Shown here: positions 45,900 through 54,575 of the stretch, one piece after another | Layout: each line of letters begins with the position of its first letter | Numbering within the stretch: position 1 is the first letter of the stretch | From: JBOHDX01 sp050700835 | Lineage (GTDB): Bacteria > Actinomycetota > Actinomycetes > Propionibacteriales > Nocardioidaceae | NCBI GenBank assembly: GCA_050700835.1 | Contig: JBOHDX010000148.1 | Location: 1-64,000, forward strand | Reading direction: 5' to 3' | DNA: 64,000 bases | The notes under the pieces: generated by a model | Databases searched by the model: none | The model's input: only the letters and a program-made list of their open reading frames with translations | What the model was told of the DNA's origin: nothing | Translations under genes and position numbers: made by a program

Positions 45900-46496
45900 A
45901 TGGAGTTTGCCGAGGTGGTCAAGAGACGTCGAATGGTCCGCAACTACTCCGGCGATCCGGTGGAGGCCGCTGTGCTCGACCGGTTGCTGCAGCACGCGAT
46001 CCACGCGCCCAGCGCGGGATTCAGCCAAGGGTGGGCCTTCCTCGTCCTGGACACGCGCGAGGACGTCGACCGGTTCTGGGCCGCGACGACGTCCCCCGAC
46101 GAGGGCGACGATCCGTGGTCCGACGGCATGAGCCGGGCGCCCGTCATCGTCGTCCCGCTGTCCTGCAAGCGCGCCTACCTCGAACGCTACGCCGCTCCCG
46201 ACAAGGGCTGGACGGACCAGGACGAGGCACGCTGGCCAGTCCCCTACTGGCACATCGACACCGGCATGGCCAGCCTGCTGATGCTTCTCACGGCCGTGGA
46301 CGAAGGCCTCGGCGCCTGCTTCTTCGGCATCCCGCCGGAGCAGATCCCCGGCTTCCGATCCGCCTTCGCGGTTCCCGACGACTACACCCCGATCGGAGCC
46401 ATCACCGTCGGGCACCGCGCACCCGACCGGAGGTCACCGTCACTGCGGCGCGGCCGGCGGAACACCGACGAGGTCGTGCACCGCGGTCGTTGGTGA
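45900..46496 (+). CDS. Nitroreductase family flavoprotein
   Basis: A 198-aa FMN-dependent nitroreductase-like protein. N-terminal MEFAEVVKRRRMVRNYSGDP (Arg residues contacting FMN), HAPSAGFSQGWAFLVLDT and GLGACFFGIPPEQIPGFR fit the family. The reductive substrate is unknown. The start lies only 28 nt from the GTG of the divergent M20 gene, and no ribosome binding site is apparent, so it may be a near-leaderless transcript from a very compact divergent promoter. Confidence 0.82.
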   Translation: MEFAEVVKRRRMVRNYSGDPVEAAVLDRLLQHAIHAPSAGFSQGWAFLVLDTREDVDRFWAATTSPDEGDDPWSDGMSRAPVIVVPLSCKRAYLERYAAPDKGWTDQDEARWPVPYWHIDTGMASLLMLLTAVDEGLGACFFGIPPEQIPGFRSAFAVPDDYTPIGAITVGHRAPDRRSPSLRRGRRNTDEVVHRGRW

Positions 46497-46583
46497 GCGC
46501 AAGCGGCAGCGCTTCCGTTCGCGTCCGGCCCGCCACCGACCCTCGGCTGGCCCATCCGTACCAGCGCGTGATCTGCTGGCCGG

Positions 46584-47144
46584 ATGGGCCAGCCGCACCA
46601 ACTCCCCCCGCTCGTCGTCGTGATGGGCGTCGCCGGGTCCGGCAAGACGAGCGTCGGTGAGGCCCTTGCGGAGCACGACAGACTCGACTTCGCAGACGCC
46701 GACGAGTTCCACCCGCAGGACAACATCGACAAGATGGCCGCCGGCCACCCGCTCGACGACGAAGACCGGGCACCGTGGCTCGAGGCGATCGGCCGTTGGC
46801 TCGCCCTCCACGAGCGCACCGGTGCGGTGGCGACCTGCTCGGCGCTCAAGCGGCGCTACCGCGACCAGCTGCGGGCCGCCTCACCGCGGACCGTGTTCTG
46901 CCACCTTCGCGGCGACAAGGGCACCGTCGAGGACCGGGTGGCCGGACGCACCGACCATTTCATGCCCGCGACCCTGGTGCAGTCGCAGTACGACACGTTG
47001 GAGCCGCTCGCGCCCGACGAGGTCGGCGTTGAAATCGACCTCAATATGACGATTCCGGACATTCTCGGTACCTTCGCTGCCTGGTACGCCCAGCTACCTA
47101 GCTCGCCGGAGGCACCAGAGCCATGGACCACACCACCCAGCTGA
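46584..47144 (+). CDS. gntK: Gluconokinase
   Basis: A 186-aa P-loop kinase phosphorylating D-gluconate to 6-phosphogluconate. It has Walker A VVMGVAGSGKTSVGEAL, the family segment FADADEFHPQDNIDKMAAGH followed by PLDDEDRAPWLEAI, and TCSALKRRYRDQLR. ATG 46584 is used; an internal ATG at 46623 (MGVAGSGKT) would remove the first strand. Its 3' end overlaps the gntP start by 22 nt, indicating a gntK-gntP operon. No GntR regulator is adjacent. Confidence 0.93.
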   Translation: MGQPHQLPPLVVVMGVAGSGKTSVGEALAEHDRLDFADADEFHPQDNIDKMAAGHPLDDEDRAPWLEAIGRWLALHERTGAVATCSALKRRYRDQLRAASPRTVFCHLRGDKGTVEDRVAGRTDHFMPATLVQSQYDTLEPLAPDEVGVEIDLNMTIPDILGTFAAWYAQLPSSPEAPEPWTTPPS

Positions 47145-48613
47145 TCATTGCCGCCCTGGTCGGCATCGCGGTGATCATCGCGCTGATCACCCACTGGAAG
47201 CTGCACCCGTTCCTTGGACTGATCGTCGGATCGCTGGTGGTGGGCGCGATCGCTGGCGAGAGCCTGAACGACGTGCTGACCAGCTTCTCGGGAGGCTTCG
47301 GCGACACCTCGGCCAGCGTGGGCATCCTGATCGCGTTGGGTGCCATGCTCGGCAAGCTCCTCGCTGATTCGGGCGGAGCCGACCAGATCGTCGACACATT
47401 GGTCGGAAGAGCCACGACCCGCACGCTGCCGTGGGCGATGGCGCTGGTCGGGGCGATCATCGGGTTGCCGATGTTCTTCGAGATCGGCCTGGTGCTGCTC
47501 GTACCCGTCATCTTCCTGGTCTCCCAACGCGCGAACGAGCCTCTGATGCGGGTCGCGATCCCCACCCTTGCCGGCCTGTCCGTCATGCACGGCCTGGTGC
47601 CACCACACCCCGGTCCGTTGATCGCGGTGCAGGGCTTCCACGCGAACCTGGGTCTCACGCTGGGACTCGGCCTGATCGTCGCGATCCCCACGGTGGTCGT
47701 GGCCGGTCCGCTGTTCGCCGGCTTCGCCGCCCGCCTGGTCCCGGTGGCTGCCCCCGAGCTGTTCACCAGCGGTCGCACGCCGGACGGCCCGTCCGGAGGC
47801 GGCGGAGCCGGTCGGTCGGCTACGTCGACGGCGCAGCTCGGTCGGTCGGGTACGTCGACGGCGAAGCTCACCAACCCGTCGGAGACGGGTACGACCACAC
47901 CGGCTGGGACGCGTACCACCGAGCGCGACAGCGCAGCGGTGCGTCGGCCGTCGTTCCCCGCCACCATCGCCACCGTCCTGCTGCCCGTGGTGCTGATGTT
48001 GGCCAAGGCGATCGCCGACATCGTGGCGGAGACCTCCACGAGTGACGTCAAAGCCGTCGTCGAGTTCGTCGGGACGCCTCTCGTCGCTCTGCTGATCGCC
48101 GTCGTGGTCGCCCTGTTCACGTTGGGGCGAGCGGCCGGCAAGGACCGGCGGGCCCTGTCCACGACGCTGGAGCAGTCCCTCCCGCCGATCGCCGGCATCA
48201 TCTTGATCGTCGGCGCCGGCGGCGGCTTCAAGCAGACCCTGATCGACACCGGCATCGGTACCGTCATCTCCGACTTCGCCAAGACGAGCAGCCTCTCGGT
48301 ACTCGTGCTCGCCTGGCTGGTCGCCGCCCTGATCCGGCTCGCCACCGGGTCGGCGACGGTGGCGACCGTGACGGCCACCGGCATCCTGTCCTCGGTCGCC
48401 ACGGGCCTGAGCACCGGCGAGACGTCGCTCATGGTCCTGGCGGTGGGCTGCGGCTCGCTGATCTTCTCCCACGTCAACGACGCGGGGTTCTGGTTGATCA
48501 AGGAGTACTTCGGTATCGAGGTCGTCGACACGTTCAAGACGTGGTCGGTGATGGAGACGATCGTGTCCGTCGTCGGAATCGTCCTCGTGCTGATTCTCGG
48601 CATCTTCGTCTGA
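47123..48613 (+). CDS. gntP: Gluconate permease, GntP family
   Basis: A 496-aa membrane transporter with about 12 helices. HWKLHPFLGLIVGSLVVGAI, SVGILIALGAMLGKLLADSG, GLPMFFEIGLVLLVPVIF and VMHGLVPPHPGPLIAV are family blocks, as is the C-terminal IFSHVNDAGFWLIKEYFG. It imports gluconate with protons. A ~65-residue hydrophilic loop in the middle (about 215-275) contains a tandem DNA repeat encoding SATSTAQLGRSGTSTAKL, not expected in typical GntP. ATG 47123 has GGAGG about 10 nt upstream. Confidence 0.93.
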   Translation: MDHTTQLIIAALVGIAVIIALITHWKLHPFLGLIVGSLVVGAIAGESLNDVLTSFSGGFGDTSASVGILIALGAMLGKLLADSGGADQIVDTLVGRATTRTLPWAMALVGAIIGLPMFFEIGLVLLVPVIFLVSQRANEPLMRVAIPTLAGLSVMHGLVPPHPGPLIAVQGFHANLGLTLGLGLIVAIPTVVVAGPLFAGFAARLVPVAAPELFTSGRTPDGPSGGGGAGRSATSTAQLGRSGTSTAKLTNPSETGTTTPAGTRTTERDSAAVRRPSFPATIATVLLPVVLMLAKAIADIVAETSTSDVKAVVEFVGTPLVALLIAVVVALFTLGRAAGKDRRALSTTLEQSLPPIAGIILIVGAGGGFKQTLIDTGIGTVISDFAKTSSLSVLVLAWLVAALIRLATGSATVATVTATGILSSVATGLSTGETSLMVLAVGCGSLIFSHVNDAGFWLIKEYFGIEVVDTFKTWSVMETIVSVVGIVLVLILGIFV

Positions 48614-48681
48614 CGGGCGGCTCACCTGCTGCCCCGCGCTACCAGCACAATGGGCGCGTGCCGAGGCAAGGGAGCCGACCA

Positions 48682-49791
48682 GTGAGCGGGCCAGCGACGT
48701 CGACCGTGCGGTGGGGCAAGCGCGCCGACATGGTGGTGCACAGCAGCGAGCCGTTCAACGCCGAACCGCCAGCGTCGGCGTTGGCCGGCAACGTGCTGAC
48801 GCCGATGGACACGTTCTATGCCCGCAACCACGGTGCCATCCCGCATGTCGACCCGAGCACGTGGCGGCTGACCGTCGGCGGCCTCGTCGGGCGGGAGCTG
48901 AGTCTGTCGCTGGCCGAGTTGCGAACCGACTACGCCCACCAGGAGATCGTCGCGACCCTCCAGTGCGCCGGGAACAGGCGTGCTGCGCTGTTGTCGGTTC
49001 GCGATCTGCCGGGTGAGGAGCCATGGGGACCCGGTGCCACCTCGACCGCGCGTTGGACGGGGGTGAGCCTCGCCGACGTGCTGGGCACCGCGGGGGTGGG
49101 CGCAGGTGCGGAGCACGTCGAGTTCGCCGCGGGGGACGTGTCCCCGACCGCCGATCCGCCCCAGGCGTACGGCGGCTCGATCGACCTCGCCAAGGCCCGC
49201 TCGCGCGAGGTACTGCTGGCGTGGGGCATGAACGGCCAGGCCCTGCCGGACGCGCACGGCGGTCCGGTACGAGTCGTGGTGCCCGGCTACATCGGGGCGC
49301 GGAGCGTCAAGTGGGTCGACCGGGTCTCGGTGCGGGCGCAGCCGTCCGACAACTACTTTCAGGCCGTGGCGTACCGGCTGCTGCCGCCGGAGGCCGACCC
49401 GGAGCGATCCCTGCCCGGCGAGGGTCTGTCGCTGGGCCCGGTCGCCCTCAACACCGCCATCCTGCGGCCGGCCGACGGTGCTCGGCTGACCGCGGGATCG
49501 ACGGAGATCACCGGCTATGCCTTCGCCGGCGACGCCCGGCGGGTGGTGCGGGTGGACGTCTCGGCCGACGGCGGAGCCACCTGGCGCCAAGCGTTCCTGG
49601 ACGAGCCGGCGAGCGCGTGGGCGTGGACGCACTGGCGGATCCGGGTCGATCTCGCGGCCGGCGCCCGAGAGATTCTGGCGCGGGCGTGGGACTCCACCGG
49701 GGCGCTGCAGCCGGCCTCACCCGAGCATGTGTGGAACCCGAAGGGCTACGTCAACAACTCGTGGGCGAGGATCACCGTCCACGCCGAATGA
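48682..49791 (+). CDS. Sulfite-oxidase-like molybdopterin enzyme
   Basis: A 369-aa protein with the oxidoreductase molybdopterin-binding domain (FYARNHGAIPHVDPSTWRL, the molybdenum-ligand Cys in VATLQCAGNRRAALL, GGPVRVVVPGYIGARSVKW) and the Mo-cofactor dimerisation domain (TEITGYAFAGDARRVVRVDV, EPASAWAWTHWRI). The heme b5 domain of animal sulfite oxidase is missing, and no Tat signal is visible, so a cytoplasmic enzyme is predicted; the electron acceptor is unknown. GTG 48682 is chosen because GGGAG is well spaced; GTG 48658 is 8 codons upstream. It converges on hutU. Confidence 0.87.
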   Translation: MSGPATSTVRWGKRADMVVHSSEPFNAEPPASALAGNVLTPMDTFYARNHGAIPHVDPSTWRLTVGGLVGRELSLSLAELRTDYAHQEIVATLQCAGNRRAALLSVRDLPGEEPWGPGATSTARWTGVSLADVLGTAGVGAGAEHVEFAAGDVSPTADPPQAYGGSIDLAKARSREVLLAWGMNGQALPDAHGGPVRVVVPGYIGARSVKWVDRVSVRAQPSDNYFQAVAYRLLPPEADPERSLPGEGLSLGPVALNTAILRPADGARLTAGSTEITGYAFAGDARRVVRVDVSADGGATWRQAFLDEPASAWAWTHWRIRVDLAAGAREILARAWDSTGALQPASPEHVWNPKGYVNNSWARITVHAE

Positions 49792-49828
49792 CGCCCGCCC
49801 CGTACCCCCGCCCGCGTACCCCCACCGG

Positions 49829-51514
49829 TCAGCCCTCACGCATGGGTACGCGCACGGCACGCTCGGCGGCAACGGCCTCGGCCCGGTCGTATCCCGCATC
49901 GACATGCCGGATCACCCCCATGCCCGGGTCGTTGGTCAGCACCCGCTCCGCCTTGCGGCCGGCCAGCTCGGTGCCGTCGACCACGACGACCTGGCCAGCA
50001 TGGATCGAGCGCCCGATCCCCACACCGCCACCGTGGTGGATCGACACCCACGAGGCGCCCGACGCGACGTTGACCATCGCGTTGAGCAACGGCCAGTCCG
50101 CGATGGCGTCGGAGCCGTCGAGCATGGCCTCGGTCTCGCGGTACGGCGACGCGACCGAGCCACAGTCGAGATGGTCGCGACCGATCACAACGGGGGCGGA
50201 CAGCTCGCCCGACGCCACCATCTCGTTGAATCGCAGTCCGGCCAGATGACGCTCGCCGTAGCCGAGCCAGCAGATCCTCGCCGGCAGGCCCTGGAAGGCG
50301 ACCCGCTCACCAGCCTTGCGGATCCACCGCGCCAACGGCTCGTTGTCCGGGAACAGCTCGAGCACGGCCCTGTCCGTCGCGGCGATGTCCTTGGCGTCCC
50401 CGGACAGTGCGGCCCACCGGAACGGACCCTTCCCCTCGCAGAACAACGGCCGGATGTACGCCGGCACGAACCCCGGGTAGTCGAAGGCCCGGGCGTACCC
50501 ACCCTCGCGGGCCTCGGGGCGCAAGGAGTTGCCGTAGTCGAAGACCTCGGCGCCGGCGTCGGCGAAGCCGACCATGGCCTCGCAGTGCCGGGCCATGGAC
50601 TCGCGTGCTCTCTCGGTGAAGGCCGCCGGATCCTTCTCCCGGAGCGCCACCCAGTCGTCGAAGTCGACTCCCACCGGGAGATACATCAACGGATCGTGCG
50701 CGCTCGTCTGGTCGGTGACGATGTCGATCGGGGCGCCTTGCGCCAGCAGCTCGGGCACCATCTCGGCAGCGTTGCCCAGAACGCCTATGGACAAGGGTTT
50801 ACGAGCCTTCTTGGCGTCCTCGGCCAAGCGCATCGCGTGCTCGAGAGAGTCCGCGCGTACGTCGAGGTATCGGTGCTCCAACCGGCGCTGGATCCGGGAC
50901 TCGTCGACCTCGACGCAGATCGCGACGCCGTCGTTCATGGTCACGGCCAACGGCTGAGCGCCGCCCATGCCGCCGAGCCCTGCGGTCAGAGTGATCGTGC
51001 CGGCCAGCGAACCGTCACCCGAGCCGTCGGCCGGGCCCCGGTTCGCATCGCGGGCGAACTTCGCGGCGACCGCGGCGAAGGTCTCGTAGGTTCCCTGCAG
51101 GATCCCCTGGGTGCCGATGTAGATCCACGAGCCCGCCGTCATCTGGCCGTACATCGTCAGCCCGGCCGCCTCGAGTCGGCGAAACTCCGGCCAGTTGGCC
51201 CAGTCGGGGACCAGGTTGGAGTTGGCGATCAGGACCCGGGGCGCCCACTCGTGGGTGCGAAGCACACCGACCGGACGCCCGGACTGCACCAGCAGCGTCT
51301 CGTCCTCACGCAGATCGGTCAGGGTCCGGACGATCGCGTCGTAGCTGGGCCAGTCCCGCGCAGCCTTCCCCGACCCGCCGTACACCACGAGCTGCTCAGG
51401 GTGCTCGGCAACCTCGGGGTCGAGGTTGTTCATCAGCATCCGCATCGGTGCCTCGGTCTGCCAGCACCGTGCCGTCAGCTCGGTACCGCGCACGGCCCGG
51501 ATCGTCCTGGTCAT
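49829..51514 (-). CDS. hutU: Urocanate hydratase
   Basis: A 561-aa NAD+-dependent enzyme converting urocanate to 4-imidazolone-5-propionate. Family blocks: LRMLMNNLDPEVAEHPE-like N-terminus (MRMLMNNLDPEVAEHPEQLV), TYGQMTAGSWIYIGTQG-like segment (MYGQMTAGSWIYIGTQGILQ), the NAD site GLGGMGGAQPLAVTMNDG, and FDYGNSLRPEAREGG. Length matches. It is downstream of hutH on the same strand with a 107-nt gap holding a 63-nt inverted repeat. Confidence 0.95.
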   Translation of the reverse strand: MTRTIRAVRGTELTARCWQTEAPMRMLMNNLDPEVAEHPEQLVVYGGSGKAARDWPSYDAIVRTLTDLREDETLLVQSGRPVGVLRTHEWAPRVLIANSNLVPDWANWPEFRRLEAAGLTMYGQMTAGSWIYIGTQGILQGTYETFAAVAAKFARDANRGPADGSGDGSLAGTITLTAGLGGMGGAQPLAVTMNDGVAICVEVDESRIQRRLEHRYLDVRADSLEHAMRLAEDAKKARKPLSIGVLGNAAEMVPELLAQGAPIDIVTDQTSAHDPLMYLPVGVDFDDWVALREKDPAAFTERARESMARHCEAMVGFADAGAEVFDYGNSLRPEAREGGYARAFDYPGFVPAYIRPLFCEGKGPFRWAALSGDAKDIAATDRAVLELFPDNEPLARWIRKAGERVAFQGLPARICWLGYGERHLAGLRFNEMVASGELSAPVVIGRDHLDCGSVASPYRETEAMLDGSDAIADWPLLNAMVNVASGASWVSIHHGGGVGIGRSIHAGQVVVVDGTELAGRKAERVLTNDPGMGVIRHVDAGYDRAEAVAAERAVRVPMREG

Positions 51515-51546
51515 CGTTCTCGTCTCCTCTGCGCCCTCTCAACTGC

Positions 51547-51609
51547 CCACTTGTCAGTGGATGGTCATATTCCGCACGCTCAGACGGCGCCCGAGACACT
51601 GACACGTCG
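51547..51609. repeat. 63-nt inverted-repeat element, copy 2
   Basis: The arms CCACTTGTCAGTG (51547-51559) and CACTGACACGTCG (51597-51609) are near-complementary. It has the same length and layout as 5499-5561. It lies between hutH and hutU, so if transcribed it would form a hairpin between the two cistrons and could attenuate hutU. Confidence 0.7.
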
Positions 51610-51621
51610 CGCGGTCGTCGT

Positions 51622-53205
51622 TCATGCCAGCGGGCCCACGGCGGCTTCGGCAGCCGCCACGATGGCGCCTGTACGCACCAGCTCCGCGACCGCCTCGATC
51701 TCGGGCGCCAGGTGTCGATCGGGACCTGGACCGGCGACGTGCTCGCGGATCAGCGCGACCACGGCACCGGTGCCGACGGCCGGCGTCAGAGGCGCCCGGA
51801 GATCGATCCCCCGGGCGGCGGTGAGCAGCTCGACGGCGAGGACCCGGCGGAGGCCGTCAACCGCTCGGCGCAGCTTGCGCCCGGCCGACCAGCCCATCGA
51901 CACGTGGTCCTCCTGCATCGCACTGCTGGGAATCGAGTCGACGCTCGCCGGCACGGCCAGGCGTTTGAGCTCGCTCACGATCGCCGCCGAGGTGTACTGC
52001 GCGATCATGTGGCCCGAGTCGACGCCCGGATCCCCGGCCAGGAACGCCGGCAGCCCGTGGCTGCGCGCCACGTCGAGGAAGCGGTCGGTACGCCGCTCAC
52101 TCATGCTGGCGACGTCGGCGAGCGGGATGGCGCAGAAGTCCAGCGCATAGGCGATAGGCGCCCCATGGAAGTTGCCGTTGGACTCGACCCGCCCGTCCGC
52201 GAGCACAACCGGGTTGTCCACTGCCGCCGCCAGCTCGCGATCGGCCACCCCGGCTGCGAAGCCGAACGCGTCACGCGCCGCCCCGTGTACCTGCGGCACG
52301 CATCGCAGCGAATAGGCGTCCTGGACCCTGGTGTCCTCCGGCCCGGCATGGCTCGCCACGATCGCAGACCCGTGCAGCAGGGCCCGCAGGTTGGCTGCTG
52401 ACGCCGCCTGCCCCGGATGCGGCCGCAGTGCCTGCAGATCGGCGGCGAACACCCGGTCGGTGCCGAGCAGTCCCTCGACGCTCATGGCGGCGGAGACGTC
52501 GGCGGTACGCATCAGCGTGGTCAGGTCGGCCAACGCCAACAACAGCATGCCGAGCATGCCGTCGGTGCCGTTGATCAGCGCCAGCCCCTCCTTGGCCGCC
52601 AGCTCCAGAGGCTCGACGCCGATCTCGGCGAGCACTTCTCCTGCGGGTCGCAGCGCGCCGTTCGCGTCGCGCGCCTGACCCTCGCCCATCAGCGTCAGCG
52701 CACAGTGCGCCAACGGCGCGAGGTCGCCGGAGCAGCCCAGGCTGCCGTACTCGTGGACGACCGGGGTGACACCGTGACTGATCAGCTCGACCATGGCGCG
52801 GGCTGTCTCGAGCCGGATCCCGGTACGCCCGGTGGCCAGCGTCGACAGGCGCAGCAGCATCAGTCCGCGGACGACTTCCACTTCGACCTCGGGCCCCGAG
52901 CCGGCGGCGTGCGAGCGGATCAGTCCGCGCTGCAGCCGGGTGCGCATCTCCGGGGGGATGTGGCGCGTGGCGAGAGCTCCGAAGCCGGTGGAGATCCCGT
53001 AGGCCGGCGTCGGTTCGGCCGCCAGCTTGTCGACGACCGCCCGCGCCGCATCGATCGCCGCACACGACTCGTCTGAGAGGGTGACCGCTGCGCCGTCGCG
53101 CGCCACTCGGACCACGTCGCGGGCACTCAGCGGGCCGACGCCGATCTCGACGACCGAGCCCGCGCCGGCGTTCTCCTGCACGAGGTCCTGGCTCGGTTCA
53201 CTCAC
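51622..53205 (-). CDS. hutH: Histidine ammonia-lyase
   Basis: A 527-aa enzyme removing ammonia from L-histidine to give urocanate. Family blocks: YGISTGFGALATRHIPPEMR, LQRGLIRSHAAGSGPEV, the MIO prosthetic-group region YGSLGCSGDLAPLAH, PHPGQAASAANLRALL, and IPSSAMQEDHVSMGW. The MIO tripeptide is Cys158-Ser-Gly instead of the usual Ala-Ser-Gly, a variant I recall from streptomycete HutH. GTG 53205 is the probable start (VSEPSQDLVQENAGA); a few downstream codons could also serve, and no strong ribosome binding site is seen. Upstream is a repeat array and a divergent IclR gene. Confidence 0.94.
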   Translation of the reverse strand: MSEPSQDLVQENAGAGSVVEIGVGPLSARDVVRVARDGAAVTLSDESCAAIDAARAVVDKLAAEPTPAYGISTGFGALATRHIPPEMRTRLQRGLIRSHAAGSGPEVEVEVVRGLMLLRLSTLATGRTGIRLETARAMVELISHGVTPVVHEYGSLGCSGDLAPLAHCALTLMGEGQARDANGALRPAGEVLAEIGVEPLELAAKEGLALINGTDGMLGMLLLALADLTTLMRTADVSAAMSVEGLLGTDRVFAADLQALRPHPGQAASAANLRALLHGSAIVASHAGPEDTRVQDAYSLRCVPQVHGAARDAFGFAAGVADRELAAAVDNPVVLADGRVESNGNFHGAPIAYALDFCAIPLADVASMSERRTDRFLDVARSHGLPAFLAGDPGVDSGHMIAQYTSAAIVSELKRLAVPASVDSIPSSAMQEDHVSMGWSAGRKLRRAVDGLRRVLAVELLTAARGIDLRAPLTPAVGTGAVVALIREHVAGPGPDRHLAPEIEAVAELVRTGAIVAAAEAAVGPLA

Positions 53206-53590
53206 CTTGTCATTGCACGCCACGACGGGGTGGCGGCACCAGCCGCACAGACCAAGTGTTGTCTCGTATCCGAGTCGGCGCCTACCGTCGGCCCATGCCC
53301 CCGCCGCGATCCGACAGTTACGCCCCCGCCCACCCCCAACCGCGATCCGACAGTTACGCACCCGGGGAGACGGGCGTAACTGTCGGATCAGCGCTGGAGT
53401 GGGCGCGCGGACCGGGCGTAACTGTCGGATCAGCGCCGGAGTGGGCGCGCGGACCCGGCGTAACTGTCGGATCAGCGCCGAAGCAGGGGAGCCGACCCGG
53501 CATAACTGTCGGATCACCGCCGGGGTGGTCGGGCCGACCGTGCGTAACTGTCGGATCAGCGCAAGGAGCGCCGGGCTGGAGGTGGCCGGC
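53206..53590. other. Divergent hutH/iclR intergenic region
   Basis: This 385-nt gap must hold the promoters of hutH and of the IclR gene. Most of it (53308-53557) is the 16-nt motif array; the ~100 nt next to hutH are free of repeats and are the likelier hutH promoter. No other feature was found. Confidence 0.6.
53308..53557. repeat. Array of seven 16-nt motifs, five with exact 42-nt period
   Basis: Two forward copies of GATCCGACAGTTACGC (53308, 53344) are followed by five reverse copies GCGTAACTGTCGGATC starting at 53374, 53416, 53458, 53500 (one base changed) and 53542. The five reverse copies are spaced by exactly 42 nt, and the intervening 26-nt segments are related to each other, so the unit is a 42-nt tandem repeat. 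The inner forward/reverse pair can form a perfect 16-bp hairpin with a 14-nt loop. The array lies between the divergent hutH and iclR genes, ending 34 nt before the iclR start. Confidence 0.9.
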
Positions 53591-54358
53591 GTGAGCCGCC
53601 CGGTGCCCGCGGCCACCGCGGCGCTGCGGGTCCTGCAACTGCTGGCATCGCGACCAGCACCCGAACCAGCCAGCCGGATCGCCGACGCCCTGTCGATGCC
53701 GCGCTCGTCGACGTACCACCTGTTGTCGGCGATGGTCGCCGAGGGGTTCGTGGCGCACTACCCGGAGGAGCGGAGGTGGGGCCTCGGAGTCGCCGCCTTC
53801 GAGGTCGGTGCGGGGTACGCCCGGCACCAGCCCCTGCAGCGGCGGGCCCGGCTGCCGCTGGCCGCGTTGGTGGACCGGACCGGGCACTCGGCCCACTTGG
53901 CGGTGCTGCACGGGCGGGACGTCCTCTACGTGCTCGAGGAGCGCGCACCCGGGCAGCCGCCCCTGGTGACCAACGTCGACGTCCGACTGCCGGCCACGTT
54001 GACGGCCACCGGCCGCGCCATCCTGGCGTCGCTCTCGGCCGACCAGGTCAGTGCGCTCTTCCCCGACCGCAGCGCCTTCGTCGATCGGCACGGCACGGGA
54101 CCGACCAGCCCGACCGCCTTGCGGGCGATCCTGGCCGACACCCGGCGCGACGGCACCGCCACCGAGGTCGGCGAGGTCACTCCCGGGTTCGCGTCGGTGG
54201 CGGCGGTGGTGCCGGGTCATGCGGCACCGACCTGGACCGCCGTCGCCCTGACCTACCGCCTCGGCGGAACCCAGTCCGAGCGCACCGTCGCCGAGCTGAG
54301 GGTGGCAGTCCGCGCGACCGCCCAGGAGATCGCGACTCGGCTACGAGGCGCCCGCTGA
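53591..54358 (+). CDS. IclR family transcriptional regulator, probable hut regulator
   Basis: A 255-aa regulator. The N-terminal winged helix (AALRVLQLLASRPAPEPASR and ALSMPRSSTYHLLSAMVAEG) is followed by the IclR effector domain (LVDRTGHSAHLAVLHGRDVL, VDVRLPATLTATGRAILASL, RDGTATEVGEVTPGFASVAA). GTG 53591 is selected because GGAGG stands 8 nt upstream. It is divergent from hutH, and the gap contains the 16-nt motif array. Control of the hut genes is inferred from position only. The repeats could be its operators, but the same motif elsewhere argues against specificity. Confidence 0.85.
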   Translation: MSRPVPAATAALRVLQLLASRPAPEPASRIADALSMPRSSTYHLLSAMVAEGFVAHYPEERRWGLGVAAFEVGAGYARHQPLQRRARLPLAALVDRTGHSAHLAVLHGRDVLYVLEERAPGQPPLVTNVDVRLPATLTATGRAILASLSADQVSALFPDRSAFVDRHGTGPTSPTALRAILADTRRDGTATEVGEVTPGFASVAAVVPGHAAPTWTAVALTYRLGGTQSERTVAELRVAVRATAQEIATRLRGAR

Positions 54359-54575
54359 CCTGCACAGTTGCGCGAGTGAACCAGCGTCCCACCCGCCAGG
54401 TACCCAGATCACAGAAAACCCTTCCGACCCCTGTACCCCACGGGGCCCAAGCAATACAGTCGGGCGGGTCACCACCATGACGAAGCCGGAAATGTCACAC
54501 CATTTGCGACTGTCCTGGTGAAACCCTTCTGTGCAGCAGGCACCTTGACGTACTCCTGACGTGATTGGAGACACC

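Noticed and set aside
46856..48625. Minus-strand open frame of 589 codons opposite gntK/gntP
   Set aside because: It is the mirror of a membrane transporter gene and gives a low-complexity Asp/Gln/Arg protein; the GntP reading is certain.
53308..53557. CRISPR array
   Set aside because: Repeats occur in both orientations, are only 16 nt, spacers resemble each other, and no cas gene is present.
53027..53590. N-terminal extension of the IclR protein through the repeat array
   Set aside because: The frame is open, but residues are repeat-derived and GGAGG precedes the GTG at 53591, which starts the conserved domain.
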